The position numbers and the translations under genes were made by a program. From NCBI RefSeq assembly GCF_019355555.1, contig NZ_CP072141.1, forward strand, positions 162,501 through 226,500: DNA of 64,000 bases, read 5' to 3'. The notes beneath the pieces were generated by a model that had not been told where the DNA came from, made no database searches, and saw only the letters and a list, made by a program, of their open reading frames with translations. Positions 8,300 through 19,006 of this stretch are shown one piece after another. Numbering within the stretch: position 1 is the first letter of the stretch; the number at the start of each line of letters is the position of its first letter. This DNA comes from Rhizobium sp. L51/94 (GTDB taxonomy: Bacteria > Pseudomonadota > Alphaproteobacteria > Rhizobiales > Rhizobiaceae).

Positions 8300-8326
8300 G
8301 AAAAGAGCCCCGAAGGGCTCTTTTCA
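8300..8326. terminator. bidirectional rho-independent terminator
   Basis: AAAAGAGCCC / GGGCTCTTTT with a 4-base loop; runs of A and T on both sides. It lies 7 bases beyond the stop of the minus-strand gene ending at 8333. Confidence 0.75.
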
Positions 8327-8332
8327 GACTTG

Positions 8333-8629
8333 TTACAGGCGGATGATGACGCCGTTGCGGCGATGATGGCGATGCCATTCGCGACGGTTGTGGTAGCCGC
8401 GATCACGACGCCACTCTCCGCGACCATGGCGGAATTCACGACGATCGTGACGCCAGCTCCGGCGCTCATGGCGATTGTGGCGCCAGCGTTCGTCGCGGAC
8501 CTGCACCACGTCGGACGACTGTGTGATCTGGACTGGGGCCAGCGGAGCGGCAGCTACCGGAGCGGATACGGCAAACAGCGAACCTATCGCCATGGACGCA
8601 GTCAGAAACGCTGTGGCAAAAATCTTCAT
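8333..8629 (-). CDS. small secreted Arg/His-rich protein
   Basis: 98 residues: signal peptide (MKIFATAFLTASMAIGSLFA, cleavage near VAAA), a short linker, then a strongly basic Arg/His/Trp-rich mature region of about 55 residues. Such rhizobial proteins are presumed periplasmic; the His-rich part might bind metal or anionic polymer, but that is a guess. Start 8629 is chosen because it begins the signal peptide. Terminator follows. Confidence 0.65.
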   Translation of the reverse strand: MKIFATAFLTASMAIGSLFAVSAPVAAAPLAPVQITQSSDVVQVRDERWRHNRHERRSWRHDRREFRHGRGEWRRDRGYHNRREWHRHHRRNGVIIRL

Positions 8630-8800
8630 AATCGATCCCTCATTGAACAAAAAATATGCAGTCGCTTACCAAATGCGCGAGCAGCATTTGTGTTCCACAA
8701 GGAAGAGATGAAGTATCAGGTTTCGGAGATACGAATGCATGCACGGGTGGAAGCTATAAGGTACCGCAAAGATGTCTGCACCCTGCAGCGCCAGTGAAAA

Positions 8801-8929
8801 CTACAAACCGATCCGCATCCCGACGACGAGAATGGGGAGTGCCGCGATCATGCAGGTTATTGCCAGAGCCGCAGCAAACTTGTGCAGTTGCGCCCGCCTC
8901 GCCTTACGCTCGTCCCACTCGATACTCAT
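8801..8929 (-). CDS. 42-residue single-pass membrane protein
   Basis: A short charged N-terminus (MSIEWDERKARRAQLHK) followed by one hydrophobic segment (about 18-38) ending Gly-Met-Arg-Ile-Gly-Leu. A GGGGGCGG stretch lies upstream of the ATG. Longer in-frame starts reach 9112 but lack a ribosome site and would be coding through an unlike region. No family recognised. Confidence 0.45.
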   Translation of the reverse strand: MSIEWDERKARRAQLHKFAAALAITCMIAALPILVVGMRIGL

Positions 8930-9275
8930 CGACCGCCCCCTCGGCTCCATAGAATGCAAATGAAACATCGAACATGCAGGAAGTCGAGTGGGGCCACGCT
9001 CAAAGATATTGACTCTCCGACACAGAACGGGAGCGTTCATTGCGCGGAGAGGTAGAGGCCCAAATGAAGAGAGGATTTCGGCTTGCCTATCAAATAGCAC
9101 ACATCCGACCACAAACTGTTGATCGGGATATGGAAAACCCGTGCCGCCTTTAACATCCCCTTAAATCGCCGCATTTAAAGTTCAACCGACAACTGGGTCG
9201 TGGGGCACCTTTTTGCAGGGACTTTGCCTGTCGGCCCGCGTGCAGCATCATCACCGAAGGGTTGACCGGTCCGCA
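8930..9275. other. intergenic region before the PBP gene
   Basis: About 345 bases between the divergent 42-residue membrane protein and the penicillin-binding protein. It should hold both promoters; no convincing motif, repeat or RNA structure was recognised. Confidence 0.3.
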
Positions 9276-11675
9276 ATGGCAGGAAAAGGCAGATCAGGTC
9301 AGCGCATCGAACCGTCCTTCGCCGGCAAGCCCGACCGCGATGACGACGAGCTGACGATCGACGCCGACGATCGCATAGTCGGTGGCTCTCCCGCTAAGGG
9401 CTCCGGCAAGGCGCGCGAAAAATATCCCAAGGGTCGAAAGACTGCCCGGAGCGGGCGTGGCGGAGTCCGCAACAGACCGCAGCGCCGCGAAGGCCTTGGC
9501 TTCATCGGCCTTATCCGTCGGCTTATATACTGGTGTCTGGTGCTCGCCTTGTGGGGCGGCATCGGCGTTGCCGGCATCGTCCTCTACTATGGGTCGCGCA
9601 TGCCGAGCGCCAGCACGTGGCAGATTCCGGCCCGCCCGCCCAACGTCAAGATAAACGCCATGGACGGGACGTCGCTCGCCAACCGCGGCGCCACCGGCGG
9701 CGAAGCCCTTGCCCTCGAGGACATGTCGCCCTTCATCCCCGAGGCCATCGTCGCCATCGAGGACCGGCGGTTCTATTCGCATTTCGGCGTCGACCCCATC
9801 GGCCTTGCCCGCGCGTTCACGACCAACCTGTTGACCGGCCACACGGTCCAGGGTGGGTCGACCCTCACGCAGCAACTCGCCAAGAACCTATTCCTGTCGC
9901 CCGACCGGACGATGGAGCGCAAGGTCCAGGAGGTGTTGCTCGCCCTCTGGCTGGAGCACACCTACACCAAGGACCAGATCCTTGCGATGTACCTCAACCG
10001 CGTGTTCTTCGGCTCGAATGCCTTTGGCGTCGAGGCCGCCTCGCGGCGCTATTTCAATAAATCTGCCCGTGATGTGAACCTTGGCGAAGCCGCGATGCTG
10101 GCCGGCCTCGTCAAGGCGCCCTCGAAACTGTCGCCGATCCGCGATCCAGCAGCAGCCCATGCTCGCCAGCAAGTCGTGCTGCAAGCGATGCGCGACCAGG
10201 GCTATGTCACGGACGCCGATATCAAGACGGCACTGGCAGCCCCTCCGACCCGGGCCAAGAGTTTCTGGAACGGCGCCCAGAATTATGCGGCCGACATGGT
10301 GATGGACCAGCTGCCGGGCCTGATCGGCCCGATCAAGGAAGATGTCGTCGTCGAGACCACGATCGACATGGCGATGGAGGCCAAGGCCGAGCAGGCGCTG
10401 GGCGATGTGCTCGATCACGATGGCAAGAAGCTCGATGCCTCGCAGGCAGCGTTGATCTCTGTGGAAGGAACAGGCGCTATCCGCGCCATGGTCGGCGGTC
10501 GCGACTATGCTGAAAGCCAGTACAACCGAGCCGTCACCGCCAAGCGCCAGCCGGGGTCGGCCTTCAAGCCATTCGTATACGCTGCGGCGATGGAAATGGG
10601 CCTGACGCCGACATCCGTGCGCAATGATGCGCCCATCAAGATCGGCAACTGGACGCCGGAAAACTACGAGCAGAAATATTCCGGCGTCGTGACGCTGGCG
10701 ACTGCCCTCGCCCATTCTCTCAACACCATCGCAGCGCAGCTGGTGATGGAGGTCGGCCCGCCGAACGTGATCAAGCTCGCCCATCGCCTCGGCATCGATT
10801 CAGAACTGCAGGACAATGCCTCGATCGCGCTTGGAACATCCGAAGTGTCGCTGCTGGAGCTGACATCGTCCTACGCCGCCTTCATGAACGGTGGTTACAA
10901 GGCCACGCCGCACGTCATCACCAAGGTGACGTCTGCCTCCGGCAAGGTGCTTTATACCGCGAACTTCAGCGATCCGCCCCGCGTCCTCAGCCCGAGCGTC
11001 GTTACCAACATGAACTACATGATGGAAGGCGTCATGGCATCGGGCACCGGCAAGGCGGCCCGGATTCCAGGCTGGCAGACGGCCGGCAAGTCCGGCACGA
11101 CGCAATCCTTCCGCGACGCGCTGTTCGTAGGCTTCACCAACGACTTTACGACAGGCGTCTGGTTTGGCAACGACGACGGCAAGTCGATGAAAAAGGTCAC
11201 CGGCGGCAGCCTGCCGGCAAAGGCGTGGAAGGAATTCATGATCGCTGCCCACAAGGGCCTGACGCCAGCACCGCTGTTCGGCGGCGGCCAGGTGATCGAC
11301 GGCAGCATGCCGATGGCGCAGTCCGGCGGCGATGCCGGCGACCAGTCTACGATCTCGGGCATCATCTCCGGGGTGCTCGGCGGCCCCACAACCGGCAACA
11401 TTCCTCCGAAGACGCCAGCGAATTCTCCAGCCGGCACCTATCCTCCGGCGCCGGTCAATCCGGCAGTGTCGGCAAGACCCGCTGCTGTGCCCCAGCAGGC
11501 ACCGGCTGCTATCGCCAACAACGACGAGCCTGTCGACATGCCGCCGGTCGGACCCGGCGCGGACAGCAACCCCTATGCCTCGCAAAGCCCGACACCGCCT
11601 GCCGATATCGGCGAATCGCCGTCCGATGCGCGACCTCGCCGAACCACGTTGCTCGACTATCTCATGGGCCGATAA
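9276..11675 (+). CDS. class A penicillin-binding protein (PBP1a family)
   Basis: Bifunctional peptidoglycan glycosyltransferase/transpeptidase of the inner membrane. About 799 residues: basic cytoplasmic tail, one membrane segment (about 83-108), glycosyltransferase domain with EDRRFYSHFGVDP (catalytic Glu) and GGSTLTQQLAKNL, then transpeptidase domain with the active-site SxxK in QPGSAFKPF, SLN in AHSLNTIA, and KSGTT. The C-terminus is a Pro/Ala-rich disordered tail. All catalytic motifs are present. The ATG at 9276 is used; a TTG at 9213 would add 21 residues. Confidence 0.93.
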   Translation: MAGKGRSGQRIEPSFAGKPDRDDDELTIDADDRIVGGSPAKGSGKAREKYPKGRKTARSGRGGVRNRPQRREGLGFIGLIRRLIYWCLVLALWGGIGVAGIVLYYGSRMPSASTWQIPARPPNVKINAMDGTSLANRGATGGEALALEDMSPFIPEAIVAIEDRRFYSHFGVDPIGLARAFTTNLLTGHTVQGGSTLTQQLAKNLFLSPDRTMERKVQEVLLALWLEHTYTKDQILAMYLNRVFFGSNAFGVEAASRRYFNKSARDVNLGEAAMLAGLVKAPSKLSPIRDPAAAHARQQVVLQAMRDQGYVTDADIKTALAAPPTRAKSFWNGAQNYAADMVMDQLPGLIGPIKEDVVVETTIDMAMEAKAEQALGDVLDHDGKKLDASQAALISVEGTGAIRAMVGGRDYAESQYNRAVTAKRQPGSAFKPFVYAAAMEMGLTPTSVRNDAPIKIGNWTPENYEQKYSGVVTLATALAHSLNTIAAQLVMEVGPPNVIKLAHRLGIDSELQDNASIALGTSEVSLLELTSSYAAFMNGGYKATPHVITKVTSASGKVLYTANFSDPPRVLSPSVVTNMNYMMEGVMASGTGKAARIPGWQTAGKSGTTQSFRDALFVGFTNDFTTGVWFGNDDGKSMKKVTGGSLPAKAWKEFMIAAHKGLTPAPLFGGGQVIDGSMPMAQSGGDAGDQSTISGIISGVLGGPTTGNIPPKTPANSPAGTYPPAPVNPAVSARPAAVPQQAPAAIANNDEPVDMPPVGPGADSNPYASQSPTPPADIGESPSDARPRRTTLLDYLMGR

Positions 11676-11828
11676 CACCCCTTGACGTTTGATTTGACCG
11701 TTGCCACTTGCAGGATGGACTAAGGGCTGGTCTGATGCGGGTTCACGCCTCTTTCCAGGGTTGCAGTCAGAAGCTGCAACACCTTGAAATAAAGCATGGG
11801 CTTTGCCGGATTCCGCTTCATTTCCTGC

Positions 11829-11860
11829 CTTGCAGTCCGCAAAATCGCTACTTATATAGC
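11829..11860 (+). promoter_or_regulatory. RpoH-type heat-shock promoter of dnaK
   Basis: CTTG (11829-11832), 18 bases, CTTATATAGC (11851-11860). The alphaproteobacterial heat-shock consensus is CTTG-N17/18-CYTATNTNNG, so nine of ten -10 positions match. It lies 110 bases before dnaK. Confidence 0.65.
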
Positions 11861-11969
11861 CGACATCACCGCAGCTAAGACTGCGCAAACCGCAAGACTA
11901 TCCCGTAAGGGGCTGTCCCAGAAATGCCTGACAGGGGTTTCGACAGTCTGCTTCAATGGAGAGAATGAC

Positions 11970-13892
<1,923 letters not shown>

Positions 13893-13932
13893 GTCACAAG
13901 CGCAAGCCGAAACGGTTTTGCGGAAACTTAAG

Positions 13933-13956
13933 TCCGGCTGCCTTTTGGCAGCCGGA
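13933..13956 (+). promoter_or_regulatory. dnaK-dnaJ intergenic hairpin
   Basis: A perfect 10-bp stem with TTTT loop (TCCGGCTGCC / GGCAGCCGGA) without a following T-tract. It is more likely an RNA stabiliser or attenuator setting the DnaK:DnaJ ratio than a full terminator. Confidence 0.55.
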
Positions 13957-13982
13957 AATCCATTTCCGGGGTCTAATCCTGC

Positions 13983-15122
13983 ATGGCTAAAGCAGACTAT
14001 TACGAAATTCTCGGTGTCTCGCGCTCTGCGGACGACAAAGAGCTCAAATCTGCGTTTCGCAAATTGGCAATGGTGCATCACCCCGACAAGAACCCGGGTG
14101 ATCACGAAGCCGAGCGCAAGTTCAAGGAATTGAACGAAGCCTACGAGATGCTGAAGGACCCGCAGAAGCGGGCAGCCTATGATCGATACGGCCACGCGGC
14201 CTTTGAACATGGCGGCATGGGCAATGCTGGCGGCGGCATGGGCGGCGGCGGCGGTTTCTCCGATATCTTCGAAGACATCTTCGGCGAAATGATGGGTGGC
14301 GGGCGCCAGCGCCAGCGCTCGTCCGGCGGACGCGAACGCGGGGCCGATCTTCGCTACAACATGGAAATCTCGCTTGAGGAAGCCTTTGCCGGCAAGACCG
14401 CGCAGATCCGTGTTCCGACCTCCATTACCTGCGACGTCTGTTCGGGCTCGGGCGCCAAGCCCGGCACCCAGCCAAAAACCTGCTCGACCTGCCAGGGATC
14501 CGGTCGCGTGCGCGCAGCCCAGGGCTTCTTCTCGATCGAACGTACCTGCCCGACCTGCCACGGGCGCGGCCAGATCATTCCCGACCCCTGCACCAAGTGC
14601 CAGGGCCAGGGTCGCGTTACCGAAGAGCGCTCGCTGTCGGTCAACATTCCGGCCGGTATCGAGGACGGCACCCGCATCCGCCTGCAGGGCGAAGGGGAAG
14701 CCGGCACCCGTGGCGGCCCGGCCGGCGACCTCTACATGTTCCTGTCGGTCAAGCCGCACGAATTCTTCCAGCGCGACGGGGCTGACCTCTATTGCGCCGT
14801 GCCGATTTCCATGACGACCGCAGCACTCGGCGGCACGATCGACGTTGCGACCCTCGATGGTACCAAGTCGCGGGTCACCGTTCCAGAGGGCACGCAGGCC
14901 GGCAAGCAATTCCGGCTTAAGGCCAAGGGCATGCCCGTTCTTCGCTCGGCCCAGGTGGGCGACCTCTACATCCAGGTGCAGATCGAAACTCCGCAGAAGC
15001 TCACCAAGCGTCAGCGCGAGCTGCTGCAGGAATTCGAACAGATCTCTTCACAGGATAACAATCCCGAATCGACAGGCTTCTTCGCCCGCATGAAGGATTT
15101 CTTCGACACCCTCAGCGAGTAG
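13983..15122 (+). CDS. dnaJ: co-chaperone DnaJ (Hsp40)
   Basis: Stimulates DnaK ATPase and delivers substrates. 379 residues: J domain (about 1-70, with HPD in [10 protein letters not shown]), Gly/Phe-rich linker, zinc region with four CxxCxGxG repeats ([32 protein letters not shown]), and C-terminal substrate-binding domain. All motifs are intact. Second gene of the dnaK operon; terminator at 15149. Confidence 0.98.
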   Translation: MAKADYYEILGVSRSADDKELKSAFRKLAMVHHPDKNPGDHEAERKFKELNEAYEMLKDPQKRAAYDRYGHAAFEHGGMGNAGGGMGGGGGFSDIFEDIFGEMMGGGRQRQRSSGGRERGADLRYNMEISLEEAFAGKTAQIRVPTSITCDVCSGSGAKPGTQPKTCSTCQGSGRVRAAQGFFSIERTCPTCHGRGQIIPDPCTKCQGQGRVTEERSLSVNIPAGIEDGTRIRLQGEGEAGTRGGPAGDLYMFLSVKPHEFFQRDGADLYCAVPISMTTAALGGTIDVATLDGTKSRVTVPEGTQAGKQFRLKAKGMPVLRSAQVGDLYIQVQIETPQKLTKRQRELLQEFEQISSQDNNPESTGFFARMKDFFDTLSE

Positions 15123-15148
15123 GCATCTCGGCCGGATTTTGAGACTTG

Positions 15149-15180
15149 AAGCCGGTTGCGGAAACGCAGCCGGCTTTGTT
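15149..15180 (+). terminator. rho-independent terminator of dnaKJ
   Basis: AAGCCGGTTGCG, GAAA loop, CGCAGCCGGCTT followed by TGTT; closes the dnaK-dnaJ operon. Confidence 0.75.
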
Positions 15181-15320
15181 CGTTGAGCTGAAGATGCATT
15201 GCGGGCGACAGGTTGGTTTTGCGTCACAATACCTCTCGCCTTTTTCGTCAACCCAATGATAGGATATACTAATTGAGCCCGGCAACTCAGCCGAGGCGGT
15301 GATTTGACGAGAGAAACTGC

Positions 15321-16562
15321 ATGTTTCCGCTTTCGCATATGATGAAGGCTTTCATTCGCAAGGGCCGGCTGACGGTCATCGACGCAGACGGCAAGCGCCA
15401 CGTATTTTCCGGCACCGAAGGCCCCCACGTCACGATGAGGCTGACGGACAGAAAACTCTACAGGACACTGGTCTTTAATGCCGAGCTGGCTGCCGGCGAG
15501 GCCTATATGGACGGTACCATGCGCTTCGAGGAAGGATCGACATTGCGCGACTTCCTCACGCTGTTCTCGATCAACCGCCTGTCGCTGGGCTCCTATCCGA
15601 TCCAGAAGGTGCTGCGTGCTATCAAGATGAGGTTCCGCAAGCGCCAGCAGTCGAACAGGAAGGGCCAGGCGCAACAGAACGTCGCCCACCACTACGATAT
15701 CGGAAACGAGTTTTACAAACTCTTCCTCGACGAAAACATGCTCTATTCCTGCGCCTATTTCCGCGAGCCTGGCGAAACGCTGGAGCAGGCGCAGCGCAAC
15801 AAGCTCAGGCTGCTGGCCAGCAAGCTCGGTCTGAAACCAGGCATGAAAGTCCTCGATATCGGCTGCGGCTGGGGCGATCTGGCGCTTTATCTCGCCAAGC
15901 TGGAAGACATCGAGGTTCTCGGCGTCACCCTTTCCCGCGAACAGCAGGCACTTGCCACCGAGCGGGCACGCAAGGCAGGCCTTGGCGACCGCGTCACGTT
16001 CGAGCTTCGCGACTACCGCGATGTCATCGGGTCTTTCGATCGCATCGTCTCGGTCGGCATGTTCGAGCACGTCGGCGTCCATCATTACGACGAGTTCTTT
16101 GCCAAGCTGAATTCGCTGATGCCGGATGACGGTGTCGCCGTGCTGCACTCCATCGGCCATATGAGCCCACCCGGCATGGCCAGCGCCTGGCTGCGCAAAT
16201 ACATCTTCCCCGGCGCCTATTCGCCGGCGCTGTCGGAAGTGTTCGAGGTCGTCGAGCGCAACAGCCTGTGGGTGACCGACCTCGAATTCCTGCGCGTGCA
16301 TTACGCGACGACGCTGCAGCATTGGGCATCCCGCTTCGAGACCAACCGCGACAAGGTGGTGGCCCTCTATGACGAGCGTTTCGCCCGGATGTGGGAATTC
16401 TATCTGATCAGCGCCGAGATGATGTTCCGCACGGGAAGCCAGCTCGTGTTTCACATGCAGCTATCCCGCTCCCGCGATGCCGCCCCGATCGTCCGCGACT
16501 ATATCACCGACCAGCAGCGAGCCTACATCGAGAAGGAGAAGACGCTCGATATGACCGTTTAG
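15321..16562 (+). CDS. cfa: cyclopropane-fatty-acyl-phospholipid synthase
   Basis: Transfers a methylene from S-adenosylmethionine to unsaturated phospholipid acyl chains. 413 residues; SAM-binding motif VLDIGCGWGDLALYL at about 176-190, the preceding AQQNVAHHYDIGNEFYKLFL and CAYF segments, and YIFPGAY later are all family hallmarks. Rhizobia carry more than one such gene; this reads as a full-length active enzyme. It stands alone behind the dnaKJ terminator; a TATACT hexamer at 15265-15270 may be its -10 box. Confidence 0.92.
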   Translation: MFPLSHMMKAFIRKGRLTVIDADGKRHVFSGTEGPHVTMRLTDRKLYRTLVFNAELAAGEAYMDGTMRFEEGSTLRDFLTLFSINRLSLGSYPIQKVLRAIKMRFRKRQQSNRKGQAQQNVAHHYDIGNEFYKLFLDENMLYSCAYFREPGETLEQAQRNKLRLLASKLGLKPGMKVLDIGCGWGDLALYLAKLEDIEVLGVTLSREQQALATERARKAGLGDRVTFELRDYRDVIGSFDRIVSVGMFEHVGVHHYDEFFAKLNSLMPDDGVAVLHSIGHMSPPGMASAWLRKYIFPGAYSPALSEVFEVVERNSLWVTDLEFLRVHYATTLQHWASRFETNRDKVVALYDERFARMWEFYLISAEMMFRTGSQLVFHMQLSRSRDAAPIVRDYITDQQRAYIEKEKTLDMTV

Positions 16563-16733
16563 GCGCTCTCCTGCGAGTTTCGGCCGGGCGAGGTGCATGT
16601 CCACGCTGCCAGTCGGCTGAGGCAGTTCCCGGACGGAAACATTCCGGCCACGATTTCACCACCGTAATGTCAATTGGCTGACACCCGGTTGTAATGCTCC
16701 CCGTTTATCTCTTCGGCAAACGAGGAGATCGCC

Positions 16734-16913
16734 ATGCACGCCACCGAATTGACCATGTCCGAGATGTTGAGAGACCCGATGATCCGCCTGATGCTGCGCG
16801 CCGACCGCGTGCCGCTGGGCGACTTCGCGAAGCTCCTGGAAGACGCGGCGAGCGCCCGGACAAAGGGCCGGCAGGAAGACGCTCAATCCTCGCGGTCACC
16901 GCTTGCGCATTGA
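16734..16913 (+). CDS. 59-residue small protein, unknown
   Basis: A short frame beginning MHATELTMSEMLRDP, Met/Leu-rich and helical in the first 40 residues, polar at the end. GAGGAG (16722-16727) is 6 bases before the ATG. No homologous family can be named. The ribosome site and the codon use support it. Could be a conserved rhizobial small protein; confidence is moderate because nothing else supports it. Confidence 0.5.
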   Translation: MHATELTMSEMLRDPMIRLMLRADRVPLGDFAKLLEDAASARTKGRQEDAQSSRSPLAH

Positions 16914-16987
16914 GGTCTGCAGGAGGGTGACGCGGCCGGCAGAATGACGGCAAGTATCGGGGGGAGAAAGCCCCTCACCTCGCGTTG

Positions 16988-17263
16988 CTATTTCAGATAG
17001 GTGCGCACGACATCGATGAGTTCCGCCGCGCCTTCCTCGCGCTCCGCTTGGCGGAGGTCCGCTGCCGCAAGATGCATGCGGATGTGATCTTCCATCACCT
17101 CGCCCATCAGACCATTGATCGCACCGCGCACGCCCGCGATCAGCTGCATCACCTCTTCGCAGCCCTTTTCGTCCTCCAGCATCCGTTCGACGCCTTCCAT
17201 CTGGCCGCGGATACGCCGAACCCGGTTGATGAGTTTCTGCTTTTCACGGATCGTATGGCTCAT
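16988..17263 (-). CDS. RcnR/CsoR-family metal-sensing repressor (DmeR-like)
   Basis: 91-residue all-helical repressor. The residues matching the nickel/cobalt sensor RcnR are in place: His3, Cys35, His60 and His64, so a Ni/Co sensor is more likely than a copper CsoR (Cys-His-Cys). It follows the cation exporter gene by 30 bases on the same strand and is presumably cotranscribed, giving the order exporter-repressor, the reverse of the described Rhizobium leguminosarum dmeRF. The GC-tract palindrome at 18286 is the likely operator. Confidence 0.85.
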   Translation of the reverse strand: MSHTIREKQKLINRVRRIRGQMEGVERMLEDEKGCEEVMQLIAGVRGAINGLMGEVMEDHIRMHLAAADLRQAEREEGAAELIDVVRTYLK

Positions 17264-17293
17264 CTGGATGCCCTCCCGGCAGCGCTCCGGTGC

Positions 17294-18262
17294 TCAGGCC
17301 GCACGGGCTTCGACCTCAACCGTCACATGCGAAAGATCGTGGATCGCAGCCAGTTTTTCACGGTAGTAAGACGGCGCGTGCGGGTGATCGGCGACGATCG
17401 AAACGATGGCGCCGTGGTGGCCGGGCCCGAGCTGCCAGACGTGTAGATCGAGGATCTCCACCCCCTCGCGGGTCATGATGTCCTTGATCTCCTCCGGCAG
17501 GTCCTCGTCATCGCTCTGGTAATCGAGCAGAACACGTCCGCTGTCGCGAACAAGCACCCAGGACCAGCGCGCAATAACGATACCGCCGACGATGCCGATG
17601 GCCGGGTCGAGCCAGAGCCAGCCATAAATGCTGCCAAGCACGAGCGCGCCTATCGCCAGAACGGATGTCAGCGCATCCGCCAGCACATGGACATAGGCGG
17701 CGCGCAGGTTCTGGTCCTTGCCCCCATGTCCGTGATGATCGTCGTGATGTGCGCCATGATCATGGGCATGGTGGTGACCATGGGCATGATGGTGATCGTC
17801 CCTAAGAAGCCACGCGCAGACGATATTGACGAGCAGGCCGACCACGGCAACGAAGATCGCCTCCTGGAAGTTGATGGAAACCGGCGATCGCAGCCGCAAG
17901 AAACTTTCCCACGCAATCATCAACGCAATCAGCGCCAGCACAACCGCGCTGGCAAAGCCTGCGAGGTCGCCGAGCTTGCCGGTGCCGAAGGAAAACCGCC
18001 GGTTATTGGCGTGCCTGCGGGCGTAAAGGTAGGCCAGCGCGGCGATCAGCATGGCTGCAGCATGCGTGGACATATGCCAGCCATCCGCCACCAGCGCCAT
18101 CGAGCCGAACATATTCCCGGCAACGATCTCGATCACCATCATCGATGCCGTGATGGCAATGACGAGCCAGGTGCGACGCTCGTTGCGAGCATGGTTTTCA
18201 CCGAGAAACAAATGGTCATGGGCAGCGCCCAACGTGCGGCAGTGATCGTGCGACAGGGTCAT
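17294..18262 (-). CDS. dmeF: DmeF-type cation diffusion facilitator
   Basis: Inner-membrane divalent metal/proton antiporter, probably exporting cobalt and nickel. About 322 residues with six membrane segments, the family's LVADGWHMSTHA motif (metal-site Asp and His of TM2) and a second HVLADALTSVLA in TM5. Between TM4 and TM5 is a His/Asp-rich cytoplasmic loop of about 30 residues; the C-terminal soluble domain follows. Start 18262 (MTLSHDHC) is chosen because the longer frame crosses the operator palindrome. Partner of the RcnR-like repressor downstream. Confidence 0.85.
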   Translation of the reverse strand: MTLSHDHCRTLGAAHDHLFLGENHARNERRTWLVIAITASMMVIEIVAGNMFGSMALVADGWHMSTHAAAMLIAALAYLYARRHANNRRFSFGTGKLGDLAGFASAVVLALIALMIAWESFLRLRSPVSINFQEAIFVAVVGLLVNIVCAWLLRDDHHHAHGHHHAHDHGAHHDDHHGHGGKDQNLRAAYVHVLADALTSVLAIGALVLGSIYGWLWLDPAIGIVGGIVIARWSWVLVRDSGRVLLDYQSDDEDLPEEIKDIMTREGVEILDLHVWQLGPGHHGAIVSIVADHPHAPSYYREKLAAIHDLSHVTVEVEARAA

Positions 18263-18285
18263 GTTGGAAAATTCCTGATTGGTAG

Positions 18286-18304
18286 AATAGGGGGGTACCC
18301 TATT
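18286..18304. promoter_or_regulatory. operator for the RcnR-like repressor
   Basis: AATAGGGGGGTACCCTATT: 7-bp arms AATAGGG/CCCTATT around a G-tract, 24 bases before the exporter start. AT-flanked G/C tracts are the known operator type of the CsoR/RcnR family. Confidence 0.6.
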
Positions 18305-18378
18305 TGGCGCGTGGCCGCAAGGTTGAGCCGAGGCCTCTGTCGTGGCCCGATGCCTTACATCCCTTGAGACCTCAATCA

Positions 18379-18822
18379 CTAATCGGCGATATCGGGTTCA
18401 ACGAGCTTTGCCAGATTACGAAGGGATTCCTGCCAGCCGAGATAGCACATCTCGACCGGAATGACGTCGGGAATGCCTGCCTGAACGATCACCAGTTCGG
18501 TGCCGACGGACACAGTCTTCAAGACGACAGTGACCTCCATCTCGCCGGGCCGGCTTGGATCTTCGAAACTGTCCGTGTAACGAAGCCGCTGATTTTCAAC
18601 CAGTTCTCTGTATTCGCCACCGAAGCTGATGCTTTTGCCGCTTGAGAAATTGCGAAAGGATAGCCTGAAGCTACCGCCAACGCGCGGCTCAAGGTGATGC
18701 ACCGTGCAAGCAAAGCCATTGGGCGGGAGCCACTTTGCCAGCGCGTCCGCTTCGAGAAAGGCGCGATAGACTTTGTCCGGGCTGGTCGCCAGCACACGGT
18801 GCAGATTTACACTATTCGGCAT
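18379..18822 (-). CDS. SRPBCC/AHSA1-domain protein
   Basis: 147-residue START-like (activator of Hsp90 ATPase homologue 1-like) domain: VLATSPDKVYRAFLEADAL at the start, LPPNGF, then GGSFRLSF and the C-terminal GWQESLRNLAKLVE helix that closes the cavity. These bind small hydrophobic ligands; the ligand is unknown. ATG at 18822 is used, after GGGGGG; an ATG at 18828 is also possible. It faces left and is upstream of dmeF but separated by the operator region. Confidence 0.8.
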   Translation of the reverse strand: MPNSVNLHRVLATSPDKVYRAFLEADALAKWLPPNGFACTVHHLEPRVGGSFRLSFRNFSSGKSISFGGEYRELVENQRLRYTDSFEDPSRPGEMEVTVVLKTVSVGTELVIVQAGIPDVIPVEMCYLGWQESLRNLAKLVEPDIAD

Positions 18823-19006
18823 GATCATCCCCCCTCAGGCCTGCTAGATTGCCATCATAGACGCGAATATTCGATTGCCAACATCCCTTCTTGGATAACT
18901 CCCCTTCCCACCAAAACGCCTGTCCCACGACAAGCTTCCCCGCCATACCTTGCCATTCCGCACTGATCGGCATAGCTCTCACCGGACACACGAATCCCGG
19001 ATCCCG

